From the NCBI GenBank assembly GCA_900542555.1, contig UQNU01000028.1, positions 1 through 28,137 on the forward strand: DNA of 28,137 nucleotides. The letters are read 5' to 3'. Each line of letters begins with the position of its first letter. Position 1 is the first letter of the stretch. The stretch is from an uncultured Collinsella sp. (GTDB lineage Bacteria > Actinomycetota > Coriobacteriia > Coriobacteriales > Coriobacteriaceae). The notes under the pieces are model-generated. The model worked only from the letters and a program-made list of their open reading frames with translations. It was not told where the DNA came from and searched no databases. Both the position numbers and the translations under genes were made by a program. Below are positions 22,059-28,137 of the stretch, piece by piece.

Positions 22059-22086
22059 CTAACTTGTTAGCACTAATGTAAGTATA
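22059..22086 (-). promoter_or_regulatory. Promoter/operator candidate of surface-protein gene 1
   Basis: CTAAC-TT-GTTAG (22059-22070) runs into TTAGCACTAA (22067-22076). The minus strand over 22086-22081 reads TATACT, a -10 candidate. The same layout is kept in unit 2 (23429-23456) with one base changed (CTAACTTGGTAG). No clear -35. Confidence 0.45.
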
Positions 22087-22246
22087 TCAGGCGGTTTGCC
22101 CGCCATTGATCGGGCGTGCGCGTATGCCCCTTGATTAACAGCCATTAAATCTATCCCTTAAGGAACGCGGCTTGCTGGTTTTGTCTGGGCATTGATGGCT
22201 ACGTGGTTCAAGAGGCGGCGGTGCTGTTGCTTGCATTTTTGCAGTT

Positions 22247-22286
22247 AAAGGGGCCCGTTTCCCTGGGTTGGGGAAACGGGCCTCTA
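22247..22286 (-). terminator. Terminator of surface-protein gene 2
   Basis: Stem GGGCCCGTTTCCC (22251-22263) with GGGAAACGGGCC (22271-22282), the unit 2 version of the hairpin at 20956, 47 bp past the stop codon. Confidence 0.8.
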
Positions 22287-22332
22287 TTTGTCTCTGGGCT
22301 TGTGGATTGGCGAAGGCAATAACCGCTGGCGG

Positions 22333-23400
22333 CTATTTTGAGTTCTTGAGGCGGCGTGTGGCCGTGGCGGTTATTCCGAGTCCTGCGGCGGCGACTGCTG
22401 CGAGTGCGATTGCGCTCGGCGCTGCATCGCCCGTGTTCGCGAGCTTGCCGGCGGTCGTATCTGCTTGCTTGCCGCTGCTCGTGTTCGCCTGCTTGGTGGA
22501 GCTCGATGGGGCGTCTTTGCCGGTTGCAGGTGAGGCAACGGGCGGTGTCGCCTCGGCGGGTTGCGTCGAGCCGGAGGGAGGCACTGTCTCGGTCGGTTTC
22601 GTTATCTCGGGCGAGGCGGCCTTGTCTGCCGCGGCCTTTGCCTCTTCGTATGCCTTGCAGGCGTCGTCATAGGCCGTTTGCGCTTTTTTCAAATTGTCGA
22701 GGAGCGCATCTCGCCAGGCTGTGAACCGGTCGATATCGGCTTTATATTTCTCTACAGCACGTTCACAGTCATTAACTCGTCTTTCCTCTCTTCTGAGGCG
22801 GTACTGGAACTCGCGGAGCTCCGTTTCGCAATAGTTTACGTGCGTTTTTGCCGATATGATCTCACTGTGCAACTGCTTTATTTGCTGTTTAGTAGTTTCG
22901 ACAAACTCCTCGTAGCCGAGTGCTTCGAGTGTCTTAAGCATCTCATGTTTCTTCTCTAATTCTGCCTGGAGCTCGCTTACCCGGTTGATGGCCCCGTCGT
23001 ATTTGGCTTGGGCAGCATCGATGTCCGCTTGCATGGTGGGAAGGAGTTCCCTCCCTTCGGCGGCTTGCGCCGCCATCTTGTCGCGGAGCTCTTGAAAACG
23101 GGCAATGTCATCATTGAATCTCGCAATTTTCTCGGGACTTGCGGCGTTTTTTGCGGCCTCGAGTTTTTTGAGCGCTTCCTGCATGGCTGCATACGCTTTT
23201 TCTTTTGCGGCGGCCGCATCTTCTGTCTGCGGGGTGCCCGAATTGCCGCTGGTGGCGCTCGTCTGCGAAACGGCCGCACCGGTGGGGGAACTGGTTTCTG
23301 CCGCGATCGCCGCTACGGGGGCGATTCCCGCGACAAGTGCCGCGGAAAGGGCGATGCCCACAGTTGCTCGTCTTGCTCTTCTTGCGAGAATGTCGTTCAT
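22333..23400 (-). CDS. Sortase-anchored coiled-coil surface protein (copy 2)
   Basis: A 355-residue paralogue of copy 1. The first 34 residues (signal peptide) differ from copy 1 only at residue 30 (PVA against PVT). A spacer unique to this copy follows (GAAVSQTSATSGNSGTPQTED, 41-61). The coiled coil spans about 62-260; its flanks match copy 1, but residues about 140-230 are largely different and include two cysteines (191, 212) absent from copy 1. The Pro/Thr/Ser stretch holds an extra KQA(N/D)T-type repeat (303-318). The sorting signal is LANTGD (320-325), then APSAIALAAVAAAGLGITATA and RRLKNSK. The ribosome-binding site and start match copy 1. The role is probably adhesion or cell-surface interaction, inferred only from architecture. 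Confidence 0.9.
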   Translation of the reverse strand: MNDILARRARRATVGIALSAALVAGIAPVAAIAAETSSPTGAAVSQTSATSGNSGTPQTEDAAAAKEKAYAAMQEALKKLEAAKNAASPEKIARFNDDIARFQELRDKMAAQAAEGRELLPTMQADIDAAQAKYDGAINRVSELQAELEKKHEMLKTLEALGYEEFVETTKQQIKQLHSEIISAKTHVNYCETELREFQYRLRREERRVNDCERAVEKYKADIDRFTAWRDALLDNLKKAQTAYDDACKAYEEAKAAADKAASPEITKPTETVPPSGSTQPAEATPPVASPATGKDAPSSSTKQANTSSGKQADTTAGKLANTGDAAPSAIALAAVAAAGLGITATATRRLKNSK

Positions 23401-23535
23401 CTCGGCACCTCATTTCAAGGGTCGGCGACTAACTTGGTAGCACTAATGTAAGTATACCAAGCGGTCGACCCGACACTGGCTGGGTGCGCGCGTATACCTC
23501 TCTGAAAACTGAATCCCGTTAGAAATGACGAGTTG

Positions 23536-23565
23536 TTTACGCTTCTTTTGGGGTGGCGGTACTAT
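23536..23565 (+). promoter_or_regulatory. Candidate promoter of ABC exporter pair 2
   Basis: TTTACG (23536-23541), 18-bp spacer, TACTAT (23560-23565), 44 bp before the start codon. No local regulator gene belongs to this operon. Confidence 0.5.
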
Positions 23566-23609
23566 CATGATTCGAATTGAATGTGGATGATGATAGGGAG
23601 CGCCTTTTT

Positions 23610-25463
23610 ATGATTGAGCTGCTTAGGCGTTTTGGTGGTAAGTTTCGCCGGTATATGGTGATCGGCCCTGCGTGTAAGCTGATCGAAGTGATCTTTGACC
23701 TGCTGACGCCGCTGGTGATTGCCCAGATGATCGACAAGGGCATTGGCTCGCACGACGTGAGCGCCGTTATCCACTACGGCATGCTACTTGCCGCCATGGC
23801 CGTGATCGGCATCTCGTTTACGCTCGTCTGCCAAAAGATGGCGGCGCTCACCTCGCAGGGCATGGGTACCGACATTCGCGGCGCGCTCTACGAGCACATC
23901 AACAAGCTGAGCTATGCTGAGCTCGACCGCTTTGGCACGCCGTCGCTCATCACCCGCATCACCAACGACGTTAACCAGGTCCAGCTCGCTGTGGCGCTGG
24001 GCGTGCGCATGCTCATCCGCTGGCCCTTTCTAGCGGTGGGCTCCATGTGCGCGGCCCTTGCCATCGACCTTAAGCTCGGCATCATCTTTTTGATCTGCAC
24101 GCCCGCCATTGGCCTGGTGTTCTGGGTTGTCATGGCGCGCTGCATTCCGTACTACAAGCAGCTGCAGGCAAAGCTCGACCGCATCGCGCTTATCTGCCGC
24201 GAGGGCCTTTCGGGCGCCCGCGTGGTTCGCGCCTTCGTGCGCGAAGATCACGAGCGCGAGCGCTTTGCGCAGGCCGCCGACGACCAGGCCAATACTGCCA
24301 TCGCGGTGGGCAAGCTCTCGTCGATTCTCAACCCCGTCACGTTTTTGGTGATGAACCTGGGCGTGTGCGCCATCCTGTGGGTGGGCGGCATCCAGGTCAG
24401 CGTGGGCGAGCTTACGCAGGGCCAGGTCATGGCGTTTGTGAACTACATGACGCAGACCCTGACCTCCATCGTGTACGTCGCCAACCTGGTCGTGGTCTTT
24501 ACCAAGGCGAGCGCCAGCGCGTCGCGTATCAACGAGGTGCTCAATTGCGTGCCGGGCATCACCGACGAGGGCAACCAGCCGGTCGCGCTGCCCAAGCCGG
24601 GCAATGTCGCTCCAGGTCCCGCGCTGAGCTTGAGCCATGCGAGCTTCTCGTTTGGCGCTGGCGCGGCCAATGCTGTCAACGATGTGACGCTGGAACTCCC
24701 GCTGGGCAAGACACTCGGCATTATCGGCGGTACGGGTAGCGGCAAGTCCACGCTCGTCTCGCTCATCCCGCGCCTGTACGATGCGAGCACCGGCAGCGTG
24801 AGCGTGATGGGCGCCGACGTGCGCACCTGGCCGCTCGACCAGCTGCGCCGTGTGGTCGCGACCGTTCCGCAGCGCGCATCGCTGGTGAGCGGCTCCATCC
24901 GCAGCAACCTGACCTGGCGCGATGAAGCTGCGACCGACGAGGAGCTCTGGGCGGCACTCGACATGGCGCAGGCCAGCGAGTTCGTGCGCAACAAGCCGCA
25001 GGGCTTAGACGCCCCGGTCGAGGCGGGCGGCAAGAACTTTAGCGGTGGCCAGCGTCAGCGCCTGACTATCGCGCGTGCCTTGGTTGGTTCGCCTCAGATA
25101 TTGATCATGGATGACTCCGCGTCGGCGCTCGACTTTAAGACCGACGCGGCGCTTCGCCATGCCATTCGCGAGCGCAGCATGCGCGGTGCCGCCAAGGGCG
25201 GGCTGCCGCTGACCACGGTGATTGTGAGCCAGCGCGTCTCGACCGTGCGCGGTGCCGACGTGATCTGCGTGCTCGACCACGGCTCGGTTGCCGGCCTGGG
25301 CACACATGACGAGCTCTATGCGACCTGTCAGCTCTATCGCGAGATTTGCCAGTCGCAGCTGCGCCGCGAGGAGCTTGAGGGCCAGCGGGGGAGCACAGCG
25401 CCCGCGCTCGCCCCAGGTGCCCCGACCGCCCCCGCATCCGTCTGCGCAAAGGAGGGCTGCTAA
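23610..25463 (+). CDS. ABC exporter half-transporter, degenerate-site subunit (pair 2)
   Basis: A 617-residue ABCB-like half-exporter: membrane domain with six helices (about 15-310) and ATPase domain (about 338-580). Walker A is GGTGSGKST (373-381), the signature FSGGQ (477-481) and Walker B ILIMDD (497-502). Asp502 replaces the catalytic Glu, and Gln541 (VSQRVST) the switch His. These are the same substitutions as in pair 1, which marks it as the noncanonical half of a heterodimer. A Pro/Ala-rich C-terminal tail of about 30 residues (GSTAPALAPGAPTAPAS) is unusual. ATG 23610 was chosen because GGGAG lies 9 bp upstream and the amphipathic start MIELLRRFGGKFRRY is typical. Its TAA directly abuts the next ATG. 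Confidence 0.95.
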   Translation: MIELLRRFGGKFRRYMVIGPACKLIEVIFDLLTPLVIAQMIDKGIGSHDVSAVIHYGMLLAAMAVIGISFTLVCQKMAALTSQGMGTDIRGALYEHINKLSYAELDRFGTPSLITRITNDVNQVQLAVALGVRMLIRWPFLAVGSMCAALAIDLKLGIIFLICTPAIGLVFWVVMARCIPYYKQLQAKLDRIALICREGLSGARVVRAFVREDHERERFAQAADDQANTAIAVGKLSSILNPVTFLVMNLGVCAILWVGGIQVSVGELTQGQVMAFVNYMTQTLTSIVYVANLVVVFTKASASASRINEVLNCVPGITDEGNQPVALPKPGNVAPGPALSLSHASFSFGAGAANAVNDVTLELPLGKTLGIIGGTGSGKSTLVSLIPRLYDASTGSVSVMGADVRTWPLDQLRRVVATVPQRASLVSGSIRSNLTWRDEAATDEELWAALDMAQASEFVRNKPQGLDAPVEAGGKNFSGGQRQRLTIARALVGSPQILIMDDSASALDFKTDAALRHAIRERSMRGAAKGGLPLTTVIVSQRVSTVRGADVICVLDHGSVAGLGTHDELYATCQLYREICQSQLRREELEGQRGSTAPALAPGAPTAPASVCAKEGC

Positions 25464-27323
25464 ATGAATCCGTACACTTCCTCCGGTTCGGTCGCCACGA
25501 TGACGGCCAACGTGTCCGGTAACGATAGCCTCAACGACCTGGGCGACGGCCCGCGCCAGCCTGGCGACCCCGAGCGCTATCCCGTGGGTGCGGTGACCCG
25601 CCGCCTGCTGGGCTATGTTCGCCCGCACCGCGTCTCGTTTACGGCATCGTTTGTGAGCGCCGCAATCTCGGTGATCTTGCAACTCTATACGCCCATCCTC
25701 ATTGGCGAGGGCATCGACCTTATCGTCGCCGCCGGACAGGTGGACTTCGATGCGCTGCTGCCGCTTGTCACCAAGCTCGCGATTGTCGTCGTAGGTGCTG
25801 CGGCCTTCCAGTGGCTGCAGGGCTACTGCGTTAACCGTCTGTCCTACGAGACGGTGCGCGACATGCGCGTGGAGGCGAGCGACAAGCTCAGCCGCATGCC
25901 GCTCAGCTTTATCGACAGCCATGCTCACGGCGACCTCATGAGCCGCGTGGTCAACGACGTCGATCAGGTGGGCGACGGTCTGCTGCAGGGCTTCACGCAG
26001 CTCTTCACCGGTGTTATTACCATCGTGGGCACGCTCGCGTTTATGCTTTCCATCAACCTGACCATGACGCTTGTGGTGGTACTCGTCACGCCGCTTTCCA
26101 TTTTTGCAGCCGGCGCCATCGCCAAGCTTTCCAACAAAAGCTTTACGGCACAGCAGCGTATTCAAGGGCAGCTCGGTGGTCATATCGAGGAGTACGTAGG
26201 CGAGCAAAAGCTTGTCGACGCCTTTGCCTATGGCCCGAACGCCCAGCAGCGCTTCGATGCCCTCAATGCCGAGCTCTACACCGCGGGCGAGCGCGCGCAG
26301 TTTATGGGTTCGCTCTCCAACCCCGGTACGCGTTTTATCAATAACATCATCTATGCCGTGGTCGCTGTGATCGGCTGCGTGGGCGTGATCGCGGGCGTGC
26401 CCGCGGCGCTTACGGTGGGCGGCGTGCAGATCTTCCTGTCCTATGCCAACCAGTACACCAAGCCGTTCAACGAGGTCACCAACGTCATTACGCAGATCCA
26501 GACGGCGTATGCCTCGGCGCGCCGCATGTTTGCGCTGCTCGATGCCCGTGAGCAGGAGCCCGATGCGGCGGATGCCGTGGAACTTGCTGCCCCGCAGGGC
26601 GAGGTCGCCTTTGAGCATGTGGACTTTAGCTACGTGCCCGACCGTAAGCTGCTGCGGGACATTTGCATCGAGGCTAAGCCCGGCATGCGCTTTGCCCTTG
26701 TTGGCCCCACGGGCTGCGGAAAGACGACGCTCATCAACCTGCTGCTGCGCTTTTACGATATCGATGCCGGCCACATCACGGTTGATGGCAGGTCTTCGCG
26801 TGACTACACGCGCGCAAGCCTGCGCCATGCCTTTGGCATGGTGTTGCAGGATACGTGGCTGTTCGAGGGCACGGTGGCGGAAAACATCGCCTACGGTTGT
26901 CCCGATGCCACGCGTGAACAGGTTATCGAAGCCGCCAAGCGTGCGCACGCGCACAAGTTTATCGTGCAGCTGCCAGGCGGCTACGATACGGTCATCGGCG
27001 AGGACGGCGGCACGTTTAGCCAGGGCCAAAAGCAGCTGCTGTGCATCGCACGCGTTATGCTCACCGACCCGGCTATCTTGCTGCTGGACGAGGCGACCTC
27101 TAGTATCGACACGCGCACCGAGCTGCAAGTGCAGGCGGCATTCGACGAGCTCATGGCTGGCCGCACAAGCTTTGTTGTGGCGCACCGCCTGAGCACCATC
27201 CGCAACGCCGACTGCATTCTGGTGATGCGCGACGGCCAGATTATCGAGCGCGGTACACACGACGAGCTGCTAGCGGCAGGCGGCTTCTACGCCGAACTCT
27301 ACCGCAGCCAGTTTGCCCAGTGA
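25464..27323 (+). CDS. ABC exporter half-transporter, catalytic subunit (pair 2)
   Basis: A 619-residue partner of the preceding protein, with no spacer between the genes and the ribosome-binding site AAAGGAGGGC inside the upstream gene. A polar N-terminal stretch of about 40 residues precedes six membrane helices (about 55-350) and the ATPase domain (about 378-610). Walker A is GPTGCGKTT (414-422), the signature FSQGQ (518-522), Walker B AILLLDE with catalytic Glu543, and the switch His is His574. As in pair 1, the catalytic half has SQGQ and the other half SGGQ, so one functional and one weak ATP site are expected. The two pairs are alike in order and motif asymmetry but clearly diverged, which suggests an old duplication with different substrates. 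Substrate unknown. Confidence 0.95.
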   Translation: MNPYTSSGSVATMTANVSGNDSLNDLGDGPRQPGDPERYPVGAVTRRLLGYVRPHRVSFTASFVSAAISVILQLYTPILIGEGIDLIVAAGQVDFDALLPLVTKLAIVVVGAAAFQWLQGYCVNRLSYETVRDMRVEASDKLSRMPLSFIDSHAHGDLMSRVVNDVDQVGDGLLQGFTQLFTGVITIVGTLAFMLSINLTMTLVVVLVTPLSIFAAGAIAKLSNKSFTAQQRIQGQLGGHIEEYVGEQKLVDAFAYGPNAQQRFDALNAELYTAGERAQFMGSLSNPGTRFINNIIYAVVAVIGCVGVIAGVPAALTVGGVQIFLSYANQYTKPFNEVTNVITQIQTAYASARRMFALLDAREQEPDAADAVELAAPQGEVAFEHVDFSYVPDRKLLRDICIEAKPGMRFALVGPTGCGKTTLINLLLRFYDIDAGHITVDGRSSRDYTRASLRHAFGMVLQDTWLFEGTVAENIAYGCPDATREQVIEAAKRAHAHKFIVQLPGGYDTVIGEDGGTFSQGQKQLLCIARVMLTDPAILLLDEATSSIDTRTELQVQAAFDELMAGRTSFVVAHRLSTIRNADCILVMRDGQIIERGTHDELLAAGGFYAELYRSQFAQ

Positions 27324-27363
27324 GCAAGCCAGTGGGGCAAATTAATCAATCGACAGACGGTGG

Positions 27364-27391
27364 TTTACATCTGTCACGTTAGTACTAAGAT
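27364..27391 (+). promoter_or_regulatory. Promoter of the flavodoxin-like gene with palindromes
   Basis: TTTACA (27364-27369), 16-bp spacer, TAAGAT (27386-27391). The perfect palindrome TTAGTACTAA (27379-27388) overlaps the -10, and CTAAT-N7-ATTAG follows at 27398-27414, so repressor control is plausible. Confidence 0.6.
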
Positions 27392-27450
27392 ATTCATCTA
27401 ATAAATTGCATTAGTGGCTTTAGTTTTGGGGGAAACGAGGCAACGTGACT

Positions 27451-28002
27451 ATGACGTGCTCTTTGGTGGTTAACAGCAAGAGCGGTAATACCAGGATGGT
27501 TTCGGGTGCGATCAAGCGTACGCTGCAGGCTGCGGGTGTTGAGTTTGTCCATGCCGCGGCGTTGAGCGACGATGCGGATGCAGATCAGGTTGCGCTCGAG
27601 GCGCAGGGCGCCTGCGCGGCCGACACGGTGCTCGTCGGTTTTTGGTGCGACAAGGGCGCGTGCACGCCTTCGGTCGCGGCGTTGCTCTCCGCTTTGCACG
27701 GCAAGCGCGTCTTCCTGTTTGGCACCTGCGGCTTTGGGGCCGATCAGAGCTATTACCAGCAGATTATCGACCGCGTAACTTCCAATTTGGCTGGGGATGC
27801 CGAGCTTGCGGGCTGGGCGATGTGCCAGGGCAAGATGGGCCCCGCGGTCAAGCAGCGCTACGAGGCCATGCTCGAGCAAGATCCCGACAACGCGCGCTAT
27901 AAGATGCTGCTCGACAACTGGGTTGCCGCAAAGGATCACCCCACCAAGGAAGATCTGGACAACATGGCTGCAGCCGCCAAAAAGGCCGTGCTGGGGGAGT
28001 AG
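27451..28002 (+). CDS. Flavodoxin-family protein
   Basis: A 183-residue flavodoxin-fold protein that should bind FMN and carry electrons or support a reductase. The phosphate-binding loop VVNSKSGNTRMVSGAI lies at about residues 6-21, matching the (T/S)xTGNT-like flavodoxin loop. VLVGFWCDKGACTPSVAALL (about 61-80) and VFLFGTCGFGADQSYYQQI (about 86-104) are the second and third FMN-contact loops. The C-terminal 50 residues are helical. The length and the FWCDKG loop resemble the single-domain flavodoxins annotated as BilS-like partners of bilirubin reductase. That is a suggestion only, since no bilR is seen. ATG 27451 is 10 bp from GAGG; GTG 27445 in the same frame is the alternative start. Confidence 0.85.
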   Translation: MTCSLVVNSKSGNTRMVSGAIKRTLQAAGVEFVHAAALSDDADADQVALEAQGACAADTVLVGFWCDKGACTPSVAALLSALHGKRVFLFGTCGFGADQSYYQQIIDRVTSNLAGDAELAGWAMCQGKMGPAVKQRYEAMLEQDPDNARYKMLLDNWVAAKDHPTKEDLDNMAAAAKKAVLGE

Positions 28003-28099
28003 CTCCCATCGCTGACGGCGGTCGGTCCATCTTTCTAAATGAAACGTCCTCCCGGGCGTCGGGGCACGAAGTTCCCTGCTCTACAGTCCTGCGCAAGAC

Positions 28100-28126
28100 G
28101 AAGGCCACATTAAGTGGCCTTCTTTG
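28100..28126 (+). terminator. Intrinsic terminator near the right end
   Basis: Perfect 9-bp stem GAAGGCCAC (28100-28108) with GTGGCCTTC (28114-28122), 5-nt loop, then TTT. It lies about 100 bp past the flavodoxin stop and is the only terminator candidate for that gene. Confidence 0.75.
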
Positions 28127-28137
28127 CGTGCGGAACT

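Larger units (their letters stand above)
20854..22134 (-). repeat. Tandem duplication unit 1 (surface-protein gene plus flanks)
   Basis: Matches unit 2 (22145-23504) along its length. TTAAATCTATCCCTT opens both units. The GGCATTGATGGCTA and GTGGTTCAAGAGGCGG blocks, the terminator, the 3' and 5' ends of the gene, the ribosome-binding site and the promoter region are nearly identical in both. The middle of the gene has diverged. Confidence 0.85.
22145..23504 (-). repeat. Tandem duplication unit 2 (surface-protein gene plus flanks)
   Basis: Direct repeat of unit 1, separated from it by about 10 bp. Near-identity covers roughly the first 130 bp and last 150 bp of the gene and its upstream 80 bp. 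The coiled-coil centre differs in sequence and length. Confidence 0.85.

Noticed and set aside
25005..27260. 751-codon open frame on the minus strand across the second ABC exporter pair
   Set aside because: Antisense shadow of two conserved transporter genes, of low-complexity composition with no domain motif.
28030..28137. Possible RNase P RNA or other structured RNA at the right end
   Set aside because: The sequence before the terminator lacks the conserved RNase P, tmRNA or 6S motifs. Only the terminator hairpin is supported.

Overview
The window reads as the chromosome of a high-GC Gram-positive bacterium, most likely an actinobacterial gut commensal of the Coriobacteriia (Collinsella-like). 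The clues are GC-rich codon use, LAxTG-type cell-wall sorting signals with a hydrophobic, Arg-rich tail, actinobacteria-like -10 boxes, a short 4.5S-type SRP RNA and many small palindromic intergenic repeats. The genus is an inference. The first 35 bases are Illumina Nextera adapter, so the left end is a library artefact and not genome.

Left third (1-8.3 kb): a LacI-family regulator (-), glmS (+) behind a palindromic operator-like region, a FadR-type GntR regulator (-) divergent from a YeiH-type transporter (+), an enhancer-binding-protein-like regulator whose ATPase motifs and sigma-54 contact loop are lost, a single-pass membrane protein and a small nitroreductase (-).

Middle (8.3-18.1 kb): a small conserved-looking protein, then a MarR regulator translationally overlapping a heterodimeric ABC exporter pair. 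A repeated GTCAAAA(C/A)TCGGAC operator candidate sits on the MarR promoter. Next come serine acetyltransferase cysE (-), a DedA-family protein, branched-chain aminotransferase ilvE, lemA (-) and a TetR regulator.

Right third (18.1-28.1 kb): tRNA-Ser(UGA) (-), a TadA tRNA deaminase fused in frame to a glycerate kinase, an intergenic stretch of three large imperfect palindromes, the SRP RNA gene ffs, and a tandem duplication (about 1.3 kb units) that encodes two sortase-anchored coiled-coil surface proteins (-). A second heterodimeric ABC exporter pair and a flavodoxin-like protein follow. The tRNA-Ser / tadA / SRP RNA order is a familiar bacterial neighbourhood that usually continues into dnaX. 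Here dnaX is absent from the window and the surface-protein duplication lies there instead.

The most unusual items are the TadA-glycerate kinase fusion, the duplicated surface proteins with conserved ends and diverged coiled-coil centres, the ATPase-dead regulator, and several families of palindromic repeats. No CRISPR array, insertion sequence, prophage or replication origin was seen.
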